64,000 nt of DNA, taken from positions 767,001 to 831,000 of the forward strand of contig OX335652.1 of assembly GCA_946894095.1 (NCBI GenBank). The letters are read 5' to 3'. This DNA comes from Incurvaria masculella (Eukaryota; Arthropoda; Insecta; Lepidoptera; Incurvariidae). Positions 1 through 10,731 of the stretch are shown here, one piece after another. A model generated the notes under the pieces. The model was not told the DNA's origin and made no database searches. It was given only the letters and a program-made list of their open reading frames with translations. The first letter of the stretch is position 1, and each line of letters opens with the position of its first letter. The translations under genes and the position numbers were made by a program.

Positions 1-69
1 TCTTCGGCTTTGCTGTCCTACCTTCTAAATTACCGTAGGTACGGCGCCACATTTACTCGCTACATAATA

Positions 70-1099
70 ATGCAGCGCTCACCAACAAAGTCCTACGGGT
101 CCACCCCGGAGCTGTCTGCTGCATCGTTGCGAGATGAAAATATGGTTGAAAACTTTCATATTACACAACGCAAAAGAAAAAACCGAGATCACGACACAGA
201 AATGGCCAGTATACTCGACTGCTTCAGCAGTTTTAAATCAGAAATCCTTGGTAGCCTCACATCCATTAAATCGGACCACGACACGCACATGAAGCTTTTG
301 AATGAAAATATATCCCGGGTGAACAGCGAATTAACCGCGCTAAGCGCAACATCGGCAGAAATTAAATCTGAACTCGCCACCGTACGTGCTGAAGCCACGC
401 AGATGAGAACATCTATAGCTGAAATAAAGACTAAGCAGTGCCAACTCGCAAACGAGACATCAGAGCTAAAGGACTCAGTCAGTTTCGTCTCTGATCAGAA
501 TGATCGACTCGAAAAGCGCACCCAGATTCTGGAACAAAAAACCAAGGTTTTCGAAAATCTTCATGTGGAAATGGCTGAAATCAAGAAGGACAATCATCAA
601 CTCAAATTGGAACTCCAACAGCAGAACCAACGTCTGAGGCTACAAAACATCGAGGTGTCAGGGTTACCTGAATCAAGAAACGAACGGCTTCCAGAGTTAG
701 TCATAAGTATCGCCAAACATGCCGGCGTTCAAATGCAGGAATCGGACATCGAATTTGTCACCCGCGTGCAACAGATGGCACCGAGCGCTGGACGGCCGAG
801 AAATATCGTTGCTAAACTACGCAACTCGTTGGTCAAAGATAGTATTCTCTCGGGGCTGCGGAAGACGCGCGGGGCGACGACACGGGACATCAACATGCCT
901 GGAGACCCGAAGCGAGTGTTCGTCAATGATCATCTTATACCAGAAAATAAAAAAACTGTACAAATCTTGCAGATCCCTGGCGGCAGAAAAGGGATACGCA
1001 TATACTTGGACAAAAAACTGTCGAATCTACACACGAAAAAACGACAACTCCGATTTGATATCAATATCCACCACCGAGGATCTCAAGAAAACTGTATAG
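70..1099 (+). CDS. LINE-1 ORF1 protein (coiled-coil RNA-binding), frameshifted
   Basis: ORF1 proteins of LINEs bind element RNA as nucleic-acid chaperones. The first true ATG is at 70; the frame is open further upstream without an ATG. Residues about 40-200 are rich in heptad-like L/I/E/K and look like a long coiled coil. An RNA-binding-like part follows (QNIEVSGLPE near 645-670, then NIVAKLRNS and VFVNDHL). In an A run at about 946-953 the frame breaks: the original frame runs on to 1437 as a non-LINE-like tail, while the conserved C terminus (KGYAYTWTKNCRIYTRKND) continues one frame over and stops at 1099. That fits a one-base indel. Confidence is good for identity and lower for the exact start. 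Confidence 0.8.
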
Positions 1100-1427
1100 C
1101 TGAAAAACCTCTTACAAACCGATGCAGTACTAACTATGTCTACTTTAATATTTTAAAAACTAATCGCTATACTTTCTGTTCTAGCTCTTTAATTGTTCAC
1201 CCACATACACACATCACACATACATCCCACGCACACATCAAAACAAAGCCCTATCCTACTTACGCACTCTCATATACTAATCAAGTCATTCGCTCCAAGT
1301 ATATTATGCCCTTATTCAAATTAATCTTTTGTAGCCATTTCGCTCATACATATTACTTTATTTCATTTATGTTGCTTCCACTCCAATATTATTTACTACT
1401 TTATAACGCTCATTTACTGTTGAAGAC

Positions 1428-2405
1428 ATGGCCGTAAATAGCATAACTATTTATTATCAAAACGTTCGCGGACTGCGAACTAAATGCACTGAATTTTACC
1501 AAGGAATACTCACAAATGATTTTGATATAATAATCGTTACAGAAACTTGGCTATGTGATGGTATCTTTGACGCGGAGTTTTGCGATGGTCGATACGATAT
1601 ATTTCGTTGCGATAGGTACTCAAGCAATAATAATAGAGGTGGCGGTGTAATGATTTGTGTTCGCAAGCAATTAGGCGCCTTACTGTGCGATGAACTGCAA
1701 CGCCCGCCAACTGAAATGCTCTGGGTACGAATTCCGGCGGCGGCGGCGGCGGCGGTGCGCTCTTGCCCCTTCCGCCCCGGCCCCCCCTGCGGAGACAGCG
1801 CCATCGGCTCCGCCTGTGCCGCTACCGGCAGTGGAGCTGCGCAAGCGCCGCCTCAGCCCCCTCCTACCGCCCGCACTTCTGCTATGTCCGCCGACCTATA
1901 CATATGCGTTGCATATATCCCACCTCACCACCGCGACCGACCGCTCCCTATACACGTTGACAATGTATTGAGCTCTGTCTCCCAGGCCTTTACACTGCGC
2001 TCACAAAATAACTATTTAATACTTGGAGATTACAATCTACCGGCCGTGCAATGGAATGCCGATGGTCCAGTACACACTAAAAAGGGCTCCGTAGATGTGC
2101 AAAATGCAGCTCAAAGACTAACGGATGACTTAATTTATTACGGTTTTCATCAATTTAATCTCACGCCCAATATTTACAATAACATTCTTGACCTAGTATT
2201 TTGTAATTTTTCAGTGGATGTTTGTAGGAGTGACTCACCTGTGATTAAAGAAGATGTTTGTCATCCATCCCTTTTAATCGAAATTAATGACATTTTAATA
2301 CCTCCACTTAGCCTTGAACCTACCCCTAAATTTAATTTTTATAAAGATGACTACTTAAAAATAAATACGTTTCTCTTAAGCATTGACTGGGACACTATTT
2401 TTTGA
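1428..2405 (+). CDS. LINE-1 ORF2, apurinic-type endonuclease part
   Basis: N-terminal exonuclease/endonuclease/phosphatase domain that nicks target DNA for target-primed reverse transcription. The ATG at 1428 opens with IYYQNVRGLRTK, the usual start of this domain; VTETWL, GGGVMI, YIPPH and ILGDYNLP follow in family order. Between EMLWVRIP (about 1730) and DLYICVAYIPPH (about 1895) lie some 50 residues rich in Ala and Pro, encoded by very GC-rich DNA and foreign to the domain. The frame ends at 2405 in a run of six T, where the RT frame takes over. In intact relatives both are one protein, so this is most likely a one-base indel. Confidence 0.85.
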   Translation: MAVNSITIYYQNVRGLRTKCTEFYQGILTNDFDIIIVTETWLCDGIFDAEFCDGRYDIFRCDRYSSNNNRGGGVMICVRKQLGALLCDELQRPPTEMLWVRIPAAAAAAVRSCPFRPGPPCGDSAIGSACAATGSGAAQAPPQPPPTARTSAMSADLYICVAYIPPHHRDRPLPIHVDNVLSSVSQAFTLRSQNNYLILGDYNLPAVQWNADGPVHTKKGSVDVQNAAQRLTDDLIYYGFHQFNLTPNIYNNILDLVFCNFSVDVCRSDSPVIKEDVCHPSLLIEINDILIPPLSLEPTPKFNFYKDDYLKINTFLLSIDWDTIF

Positions 2406-4438
2406 CTTCAGGATCGATTGATGAAGCATTAGATACATTCTATACTCAACTGTATACCTGTATCGATGAAAACATTCCTAGAAAACCTACAAAAACTGGA
2501 AACTACCCTATCTGGTTCAGTAAATCACTGGTGAAAATTATCCGGGAAAAATCAAAGGCACATGCGCGATGGAAATTAACTAATAATCCCTTAGATTACG
2601 ACCAATTTTCTTTCCTAAGGGCAAGGCAACATCGTGTACAAAAAGAATGCGATACATTTTATAAAAACTGTACAAAAAAATCAATTAAAGCAAACCCGAA
2701 AAAATTCTGGACCTACATAAAATCTAAACGCGGTGTCTCTGATTATCCTAAGATTATGAAACGTAACAATGAAATATTATCTAGTGGTATTGACATATGT
2801 AACAGCTTTAGTGAATTTTTCGAAAGCATTTTCAGTGGGCCTGCTAATACATATGACACTTATAATTTACCTCCTCCTCAAAGCGTAGACGCGGGTCTGA
2901 CTGGATGCCCACGGGTCTCTCACAACCAAATTTTTTTACTGCTGCGCAATCTGGATCCTTCAAAGGGAGCTGGAAGCGACAAAATACCCCCGGTTTTCAT
3001 CAAATCCTGCGCCCAGTCTTTGGCACATCCATTATGCATCCTTTTCAAGCGTTCATTACAGGAGGGAGTATTTCCCTCAATTTGGAAGACGGCAAACATA
3101 ATACCCATTCACAAAAAACATTCAAAAATAAAAATTGAAAATTACCGACCAATATCCATATTAAATACTTTCAGTAAAATCTTTGAAAAAATAATTTATG
3201 AACACATCTATCCTGATATAATTCGTTGCATCCCAGAAAATCAACACGGCTTTGTTAGAGGGCGATCCACAATGACAAATTTATCGTCTTTCACTAACTT
3301 TGTGATGAAAAACATGGATGATGGAGGACAGGTTGACGTGATCTACACTGATTTTGAGAAAGCTTTCGATCGTGTGGATCACGTCATCCTGCTTGCAAAG
3401 CTTCAAAGACTGGGCATACAGGGGGACCTACTTAGATGGATTGAATCTTACCTAACGCGCCGGTCCCAAATAGTAAAAATAGGCAGCTTTTGTTCTAACT
3501 CCGTTGTTATGCCCTCTGGAGTTCCACAAGGATCCCACCTGGGACCTCTATTATACATAGCTTTTCTTTATGATATTTACACTTGCTTTACACATACCAA
3601 ATATTGGTTATATGCTGACGATAAAAAAATTTCTCTAAAAATTAATGAAAACTCAGATTGTCAGCTACTGCAGGATGACCTGGATGCGCTATCTCGGTAT
3701 TATGAAAGGAATAGAATATCCGTCAATATTAGTAAATGTCTATGTATAAGTTACACACGGCGTAAAAAACCTCTAACTTTTGCTTACTCCTTTAATAATA
3801 TTGAGATCAGCAAAACGAATGCTGTTCGGGATCTTGGAGTTATATTAGACTCTAAGTTAAATCTCATTGCGCATAATGAATCCATTGCTAAGAAATCGTA
3901 TAAAAACCTCGGATTCATTCTAAGAGTTTGCAAACCATTACAAAGTGTAATCTGTCTAAAAACAGTCTATTGTGCATATGTGCGTAGTACCTTGGAATAT
4001 GCAAGCTCAATTTGGTCTCCTAGGTATGAAATTCATAAGAAGAGGATCGAGCGTATACAGAAGCTGTTTATAAAGCATTTGAATTTCATAGCTAAAACAT
4101 CAAACGAACGCTACATTGATAGCTGCAGGCATTTTAGACTTTTAACACTAGAAGAAAGAAGGCTTTTAGCCGATGTAACTCTCCTATTTGATGTGGTTCG
4201 AGGGCGCCTCGATAGCATGGATCTACTGGGTGAAGTGGCGCTCAATGTACCACGACGCCGCACACGCCACACTGCGCTCTTTCACGAGTCCACGCACCAC
4301 ACCAACTATGCGAAAGATTCTGTCCTTACTCGGATTGTGTGCTCGTATAATGACCTATTTAATTCTGTCGACATATTTCATTTATCGAGAATAGACTTTC
4401 GAAATAAAATCATCAAAACAATTACCCAAAGCGAATGA
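2402..4438 (+). CDS. LINE-1 ORF2, reverse transcriptase part
   Basis: Continuation of ORF2 after the frameshift; it has no ATG of its own. The linker motif YPIWFSKSLV precedes the RT core. RT motifs are in order: NYRPISILNTFSKIFEKI, QHGFVRGRSTMTNL, YTDFEKAFDRVDH (first catalytic Asp), PSGVPQGSHLGPLLY, YADD (catalytic pair, about 3612-3623), then the C-terminal region with VRDLGVILDSKL and YCAYVRSTLEYASSIWSP. About 678 codons are open, the usual length for the RT plus C-terminal part of a CR1-like ORF2. Without the endonuclease in frame the enzyme should not be made as one polypeptide. Confidence 0.92.
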   Translation: MTSGSIDEALDTFYTQLYTCIDENIPRKPTKTGNYPIWFSKSLVKIIREKSKAHARWKLTNNPLDYDQFSFLRARQHRVQKECDTFYKNCTKKSIKANPKKFWTYIKSKRGVSDYPKIMKRNNEILSSGIDICNSFSEFFESIFSGPANTYDTYNLPPPQSVDAGLTGCPRVSHNQIFLLLRNLDPSKGAGSDKIPPVFIKSCAQSLAHPLCILFKRSLQEGVFPSIWKTANIIPIHKKHSKIKIENYRPISILNTFSKIFEKIIYEHIYPDIIRCIPENQHGFVRGRSTMTNLSSFTNFVMKNMDDGGQVDVIYTDFEKAFDRVDHVILLAKLQRLGIQGDLLRWIESYLTRRSQIVKIGSFCSNSVVMPSGVPQGSHLGPLLYIAFLYDIYTCFTHTKYWLYADDKKISLKINENSDCQLLQDDLDALSRYYERNRISVNISKCLCISYTRRKKPLTFAYSFNNIEISKTNAVRDLGVILDSKLNLIAHNESIAKKSYKNLGFILRVCKPLQSVICLKTVYCAYVRSTLEYASSIWSPRYEIHKKRIERIQKLFIKHLNFIAKTSNERYIDSCRHFRLLTLEERRLLADVTLLFDVVRGRLDSMDLLGEVALNVPRRRTRHTALFHESTHHTNYAKDSVLTRIVCSYNDLFNSVDIFHLSRIDFRNKIIKTITQSE

Positions 4439-4746
4439 CTTACCCCCCCCCCCCCCTTCTTTACCCCCAATTTCTCATCACATGCACACTTAAATATCCT
4501 CCCCCTTTTTTTACACACACCCTCCCCACCGCACACACCTTACACAACACAATTCACACTACACGCTCTTGAAATGATTAACATAATGTACGTAACCTTA
4601 AAAACAAAATGCTGAACGTCCGAACTCATCATTCCAAACTGATCAATGGAATTCTTTTATTGGCCCTAATGTTTAGATTAAGAACTATTGTATAACTGTA
4701 TTGTATAACGCTGTTGAATTCCTTAATACGAAATAAATAAATAAAA

Positions 4747-5026
4747 ATAGTCATATTACTTGCAGCGAAAACAATTTCACAATTTCAGGATTATTGGTTT
4801 TGTTACAATTTATTTAAATACGATTTTTATTTAACAGCGCCATCTAACGATGTAAAACTTCTAATCGGCAATTGCAACGAAACCATTAAACCTGAAATTG
4901 TGAATATGTTTTCGCTGCAACTACTATGGCTATATTTAATATTTTTGACGAATTCGTGCCTTAAAGTGCAATACTTTTTGCGTTCTGTGTAAAAAAAAAC
5001 CATTGTATGGGTCGGAACATCCTTAA
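4747..5026. repeat. TTAA-type palindromic MITE, copy G1, left-truncated
   Basis: This matches the complete copy at 41911-42276 but starts inside its left arm, exactly where the LINE-1 tail ends. The right arm is whole and finishes with CCTTAA at 5021-5026. Within this half an internal inverted repeat remains: about 42 bp at 4747-4788 is complementary to about 4890-4932, both carrying TTGCAGCGAAAAC. Confidence 0.8.
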
Positions 5027-5078
5027 GAAACAAACTGGAGCAGCACTTGTAGGGTGACGACGATACGGAAAAGGATAC

Positions 5079-5176
5079 AGTCGCAGGTTCCCGGACTTGT
5101 CGCCGATAGCGAGGAGCTTCTGTATGGGGTCCCACGCGATGGCCGTCGGCGAGAATGGAAAGCCGTGGCGGAACGT
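5079..5176 (-). CDS. Tomosyn: Tomosyn (STXBP5 family) internal coding exon
   Basis: Tomosyn is a WD40-propeller protein that binds syntaxin and holds back SNARE-driven secretion. On the minus strand a polypyrimidine tract and CAG acceptor (5177-5179) precede an open 98-nt exon starting at 5176. It encodes the N-terminal propeller signature RHGFP..PTAIAWDPIQKLLAIG followed by DKSGNLR. A GT donor lies at 5078-5077, leaving phase 2, which fits the L-G-R-P-G continuation expected from the family. R before HGFP and PIQK favour tomosyn over lethal(2) giant larvae. No other exon was found: the next one should lie beyond LINE-1 (left, outside the window) and the preceding one at higher coordinates. 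It could instead be a stray duplicated exon. Confidence 0.7.
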
Positions 5177-5815
5177 CTGCAACAAGAGACACAACACAAC
5201 GTTAGTACGGGCACCATTAAGATGGTCGTTAACCTATCGATTCCCCATGCTACGGGCGATAACTGATTTCATGCTCTAAATGTTTGGCTAGGTTTTTTAA
5301 ATTCTGGATTCTAAAATGTATCGTCAAAACAAACGTCTGTATGTATTTTTTTTATTAACATTTTAGATTGGAAAATATTAGATAATAAACATTGAAAAAA
5401 GAAGTTTTTTTACTAACATTTTGAATTATTTTTAACTGGAACATACAGAAATACAAATAAAAACATACGGACAAAGATTAAAGCTTTCTTAAGTGATAAC
5501 AATTGTTTGATTAAAATCTGAGCACATTTTAGGGTTAGGGAATTTCGCTAGTTTAATTCGCAGTCGGCGTGCAAAATTGTGCCATAGTCAATGCACAAAG
5601 ACACACACGCTCACATGGCACACGACAGTCTTAACAATATTTACGGGACGAATTCTGTTCAGAATCATGGCGAGCTTCGGTTACAGCTCCGGTACCTATC
5701 TGCAAAATAGAAATATTGATGACAAATGCGATTTTGGTGTCGACGTTTGGTTTTACTGTTCAATCTTTGCGGTCAATGACCGCGTGAATAAAGCGTGAAA
5801 TCACTGTTTGTATCT
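5177..5815. other. No gene recognised; AT-rich sequence
   Basis: Intron-like or intergenic sequence on the upstream side of the tomosyn exon. No motif, long open frame or repeat shared with the rest of the window was seen. Confidence 0.5.
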
Positions 5816-5945
5816 TAAGCACTGTGTTAGTAGGAAGCAATATTCCGGGAGGAGGGACTGCGGGATAATTCCAAATTATGGGTATAGAGCAAGCGGCGAA
5901 ATTAGTAGACGTAATACCCGCGAAAGTTATGTTTAACTAGTTCCA
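5816..5945 (+). repeat. tRNA-like SINE fragment, family I copy 1
   Basis: Shares with 17878-18035 (minus) and 18126-18262 the order CACTGTGTTAGTAGG, GGAGGAGGGA, GGCGAAATT..TAGACG, AATACCCGCGAAA. The T-arm part is decayed in this copy. Confidence 0.6.
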
Positions 5946-7680
5946 TTGCTTTTATTTGGGTCCAGACTTACAGTATAATCATAAAGTAGTTCTTTTTACA
6001 GTATAATTGCTTCACGATTCTACATACTTACGTCGTTTAATTTCAAAAAGGAAAAAAGGTCCGCAGAGCTAGAAACGGATATCGAAACGAATAAAAAATA
6101 CTGGATAAGTGAATTACAATAGAAAAACCGTTTCGCTCGCTAAATACATTAAGATAACGACAAAGAGACAATAATGGGACTTGTTCAACATTGTTTTTGT
6201 TTCGTCCGGCTCGGCGCAGGACACCCGAAGGACGCGTAGGGCGGCGCGGGCCGGCGCGGGGCAGCGTGGGTCGGTGCGGGGCGGTGCGGCGCGGTGCGGC
6301 GCGGGGCAGTAGAATAAATACGTTGAAAGAGCTCAATAAATACAGGAATAGGGCGGCATTCCGTAATTAAATAAATTTCCTTTTCCAATTACTTCTTAGA
6401 GGGCACTTAGCCTTCTCTAACCACGAGGACACGCCGGTGTGGTCAGTGTTTTCAATTTGTGCTCATGATTAGATACAATATTATCACTGGAATATTTTAT
6501 AAAATATTTGGGAACAAAATAATTTCCTTCTTTTATTTACTGATTGGATTAGCGTAATTAATATATAATTGGCAACCTAAAACAAATCCTCCTCCTCGAC
6601 GAACCAATATGTTATTCTACATTTTAAATTCCGCGTAAAATCTCTTAAAATGGTAATGCTATAACGATGCATAGCTATTAAAACCACAGTTCCATTGAAC
6701 GCATAATTTTACCGACCGATCCTGTAGATAGGTGAACCTTAGGGTTGGTCATGCGAAAGAAACACAAGCTGCGGGCCTTCAAACAATATAATGTGTAAGT
6801 AGTCGCAGCGAATCGCATAGATGCCGCCTCACTAAAGCTTGCGACACGGCCGACAGGTTTGAGTGACATATCAACAAACTTCGCTGTGACGAGTACGGTG
6901 TTCTGTCGACCGCGGACATGTTTTTGCAATCACCGGAAAAGTTTGTAAGACCATGGGCGTTATTAGACACCTCTTAGCTCAGAATCTGATTTCAACGGCT
7001 TGGAGTAACTTAGCCACAGACGGTTTGTGGGGTCGATCAGTTTGTTCTACAGGTACTACCATGGACGTTGGCATGGAGCACCCGCCGCAGAGAATCAGAG
7101 CACCCCATTGTGGTTGACATAAGGTTTTTCAGAACGAACCGTTTCTGAAACTAATTTATCTGCCTCACCGCCAGAATATGGAACTGTCTGCCTACGGGTG
7201 CCTTTCCTCATACCTATAACCTGGGAGTCTACAATGGTAATTTTAACAAGCTCGATAGTTCGGCGATAGTCCATAGCCGCTGGCATGGTGCCTCGCTGAG
7301 CGTGGATTCGTGAGGCGAGGTGCGTTTGGCTTTTCTGAGAACCTTTGGTTTTTAGCATAGCCACGCATACCGGTTTTTTATTAAAAAGTCGGTATTTATA
7401 TGAAAAAGAAAACGTGCAGAGCACTGCATTACCTCTGATACTTTAGAGCGCTTTTGTCGCTTGGAACAAAACCGGCGCCGGGACATGTCGAGAAGCACTT
7501 TTTCTGTGTCCACAAAAACTTTACGATGAGAATTACGTCCGCTGTGGCTAGTCACTACATATTGTACACTGTTTTTTCTTGCCACTTGCGCACAAAATAA
7601 ATGAAGAGGTGAACCTGAAGCTGGGATATAATTTTTCACACGAATATGATGGCAGGATTGTGCTTTCAGGAACTTCACTA
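5946..7680. other. No gene recognised; some unassigned open frames
   Basis: Mostly AT-rich. Minus-strand open frames at 7095-7424 (109 codons), 7352-7720 (122 codons) and 6678-6929 (83 codons) show no family motif that I recognise and may be chance or decayed transposon sequence. The GC-rich tandem repeat at 6241-6308 is listed separately. Confidence 0.4.
6241..6308. repeat. GC-rich short tandem repeat, unit about 10 bp (GCGGYGCGGG-like)
   Basis: Imperfect repeats of GCGGCGCGGG / GCGGTGCGGC in otherwise AT-rich DNA. Open frames across it are low-complexity artefacts. Confidence 0.75.
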
Positions 7681-7890
7681 CATCGTTTAGAACCCATGTA
7701 AAATATGGGTTCCTTCCCACTTAGGCGGTAGAGTTTTATACCTTTATTTTATGCACAATAAAAAAAAAATTCGGTTGGTACCATCATATTAAATTAATTA
7801 TGTTCAAGTAATAGTCCCGTGGCCAGTTCAATTGTAGCCGCGCTTAAATGAAAGGGAAGGTCCTGCCATGGCACCTAATTCATTCTAAAT
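7681..7890 (+). repeat. SINE family B, copy 1, 3' body fragment
   Basis: Decayed match to the common SINE body: CCATGTAAAAT.TGGGTTCC, GGTTGGTACCATC, CCAGTTCAATTGTAGCCGCGC and GGAAGGTCCTGCCATGGCACC, in the same order as in 12218-12624. Confidence 0.65.
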
Positions 7891-8865
7891 TATCCGATAG
7901 AACATGAATTAATAATGCAAATGAAAATATAAAGAATGTATTTGTAAAATCTGTATTATTTTTCTCCAGCGATACCTTTTTATCCAATATTTTTCTCAAA
8001 TTAAATAGCAGCGCGCTCCATTACCGATTTTACAGATGTAGCTGCTACTCTTTTGGCCAATCTAGTCCTCTCTTTTTTAACTAGGCCTAAAATATTTCAA
8101 CACCTCGAGCTTGAGGAAAATTCGGAGAATTATTTTGTCTAGTGATAAAGTCCACACCCGCAGATGGTAAAATAACGAGCAACTTTTAACTCGTAATGGC
8201 ATGACGCCAAGTCCGGCCAAAAAAATCTTCTGTTTGACAATCCTTTCTATGAAAGGTTATGAGACGTTTGATAAATCACTCCCTAAGGTAAATTTGGCAG
8301 TTCATATACTTTAAACGATAATATGGTTCGGAAACATTACCGTTTTCATGCATAGCTAAACTTTTTCTGGGACACCTTTAGTGTGGTACTAGACACTGAT
8401 GTCGAGTTTAAAAAAATGTAGATTATAGATCAATAAAAAAAAATTTATATTCTAAGCACATACTTGAGGGAACGTCACTCTTCCAAAACCAAATTATTGC
8501 AACGTAAGAAAAAAGATAACAGGTAAATTACAAAATAATACAATAGTTTTAGTTGATTAGTATTTTTTTCAACCGAGTAGAGAAGAAACGAGGTAAATAT
8601 TGTGCCAATGCAGTGATAAAAGGTTAGAGGTAGGTTGGCAGGTTGGAGATGATAACATTGTATGAAAATAACATGATACATTTAATCGGTCAACATTATT
8701 GATATATGTATTGCATACTGTTACTAAGTCAGTAAAAAAATAAAGTTTAATTAAAAAACCACGATTTAAAAGATCCCTGCAGCAAAAAAACTCGCAGTAG
8801 ATAACATAAGATGAAATAACATTAACAATATCAAAAGTTTAAGAAAATCGTGAGTGTGCGTTTTT
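7891..8865. other. No gene recognised
   Basis: AT-rich, no coding motif and no repeat shared with the rest of the window. Confidence 0.5.
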
Positions 8866-9171
8866 TAGGGTTCCGTACCCAAAGGGTGAAAACGGAACCC
8901 TATTACTAAGCCTCCGCTGTCCGTCCGTCCGTCCGTCCGTCCGTCTGTCCGTCTGTCACAGGGCTGTATCTCAGTAACCGTAACAGGTAGACAGCTGAAA
9001 TTTTCACAGAGTGTGTATTTATTTTGCCGCTATAACAACAAATAGGTAAGATTAAAAAATAATTAAAATTAAAGGGTGCTCCCATACAAATAACGTGTTT
9101 TTTTTGTTTTTTTTCTACGATGGTACGGAACCCTTCGTGTGCGAGTCCGACTCGCACTTGGCCGGTTTTTT
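8866..9171 (-). repeat. GGGTTCCGTACC element (family A), copy 1, full length
   Basis: In reference orientation the element starts AACCGGCCAAGTGCGAGTC with the hairpin GTGCGAGTC/GACTCGCAC, then CGAAGGGTTCCGTACCAT. It ends with a CGGA-rich run (CCGT here, about 8919-8955) and the terminal hairpin AGGGTTCCG..CGGAACCCTA. Both ends are present here, inverted. It has no coding capacity. Six other copies in the window define the boundaries. Confidence 0.85.
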
Positions 9172-9654
9172 ATTATTATGAATTCGTTTTATTTCATTGG
9201 AGAATTTTAGTTTTTTATTTTCGAGAAGATACACCCCTCAAGCGGAGTCGGTATTGAATAACCCTGCATAATAGATCAGTGCTGTTTCTATAGTAAAGTT
9301 CGCACATTATAAAGAGTCTATATTTTAAAATTGAAAAAGCATTATTTAACTACAAAGATGTCGCGCGAATAATTAAGGGGAACATGTTTTCTACATTGAA
9401 ACGTGTCCGATTTAGTAAATTATTTTATTTATATTTTTAAAACCTACTAATAAGTTCATATTGATATTCGATAAAGTTTGATTTGGCATATTTTTAATTC
9501 AAGATGTTTCATGTTAATCATTCAAAATATCAGGAAATAAAAATCTATGGAATAATTTAAAAACACAGGCGACTACGTACTGGTTAGTAGGAAACAGCTT
9601 TCCCGTTTTGTATGGACCGACACGAAAAGTGTTTTCATACCCACGATTATATAG
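9172..9654. other. No gene recognised
   Basis: AT-rich, nothing assignable. Confidence 0.5.
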
Positions 9655-10135
9655 ACTAGTGCAATCGATAGGTGCACTACTACTGGTGGGTCTCTGAGCT
9701 GTGGACCTCGCGAGTCTGTCTTTTTGAACATTTGAATTCTTTTTTAATTCAGTTTTTTTTAATTGTCTCCATTCAAAACTCTATAAAAATATCGAACCTA
9801 CTTGCAAAATTTCAAGAGAATCGGTTGAGAAATGTGACCTGTCGAGGAAAACAGCTTTTTTCAAAATTACTCCGCCATTTTATAAAATTTTCAAAAACTG
9901 GCTCGTCTTAAATATTTTTTTTAAATCAGTTTAGAAATGGGATCTGTAGAGAACAACCGGATAAATACACCCAAATTAAACATTTTTCAAAGTTACTCCG
10001 CTGTTTTAAAAAAAAAAAATTCTTGAAAAAAATATATAAATAAAAATATCGAACCTGCTCACAAAACTTCATGCGAATGGGTTGAGAAATGCGACCTGCA
10101 GAGGAGTACAGCCGGACATTCGAGAGCATTTTTGC
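9655..10135 (+). repeat. Dispersed repeat family D, copy 1
   Basis: Contains CTGAGCTGTGGACCTCGCGA, GTCTGTCTTTTTGAACATTTG, then two rounds of the block ATCGAACCT.CT..CAAAATTTCA..AGAATCGGTTGAGAAATGTGACCTG..GAGGA.. (about 9785-9860 and 10045-10120). The same blocks recur at 19960-20265, 23175-23455 (minus), 36525-37145, 45480-45690 and 46320-46475 (minus). Non-coding; class unknown. Confidence 0.7.
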
Positions 10136-10581
10136 CCAATATTGAGACGGAGACCTTTGCTAAATTAAATAAATCTGAACCTGTGATTAGCTAGTCACTG
10201 AACCAACAGGCCGTAAAACGGTTGAGCCGGGGACCATTGGGTCGGCTAGTCTATTTAACCCATTGTGCTTAGAGAATACCCTGTCGGGTCCCCAGCATCT
10301 TTGCAAGCGGAATTTCTAAGAAGGGCTCAAACGGATTCTCAGCTAAGCAAATATTTGGGGAGCGACTGTTAATACGACACGACCGCGTCCCTCAGAGCCA
10401 AAATTAGGGGATCGACATTTGTTCTAAGCGGCTTTGTTGATTACAACACTGTCCCGCAGGAACACTGTCGTTTCGGAATGTAATACGATAAACACGGTGT
10501 TCATATTTTTTGGAAGTGGACACGAATAGTTAATAATACACCTGCAGCATGATACAAGCGTGATACAGGGTATTTGAACTA
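10136..10581. other. No gene recognised
   Basis: Unassigned sequence, slightly richer in GC than its surroundings; no motif recognised. Confidence 0.45.
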
Positions 10582-10717
10582 AGTGCCATGCCAGGACCTT
10601 TCATATAACCTCGGCAACATTGAACTGTCACCCATCCGGAACCAGACGGCGCCCAGAGTTGCTTCACCTTGATCATCGAATGGCGAGGCGTCGCGCCACT
10701 GGGTTACCGAGGCAGAC
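10582..10717 (-). mobile_element. SINE family B with 5S-rRNA-like head, copy 2 (internally deleted)
   Basis: On the minus strand GCCTCGGTAACCCAGTGGCG leads into a decayed 5S internal promoter region (GTGAAGCAACTCTGGGCGCC, then CGGATGGGTGAC at about 10627-10640). That joins directly to the tail piece CAATGTTGCCGAGG..AAGGTCCTGGCATGGCAC. Compare the better preserved copy at 43079-43472. Confidence 0.65.
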
Positions 10718-10731
10718 ATCGCAAGCAAGAT

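Larger units (their letters stand above)
1..4746 (+). mobile_element. CR1/Jockey-group non-LTR retrotransposon (LINE-1), nearly full length
   Basis: A poly-A-type LINE with ORF1, then an ORF2 made of an endonuclease and a reverse transcriptase, a short 3' UTR with a run of about 13 C at 4441-4457, and a tail of AAATA units at 4729-4746. The 5' end lies at or before the window edge. The 3' tail abuts the inside of a palindromic MITE, so the LINE probably inserted into that MITE. The clade is inferred from motif style (YYQNVRGLR start of the endonuclease, YADD in the RT) and was not tested phylogenetically. Two homopolymer frameshifts mean this copy is probably inactive. Confidence 0.9.

Noticed and set aside
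6185..6388. Arg/Pro/Ala-rich minus-strand frames as proteins
   Set aside because: They translate the GC-rich 10-bp tandem repeat; low-complexity artefact.
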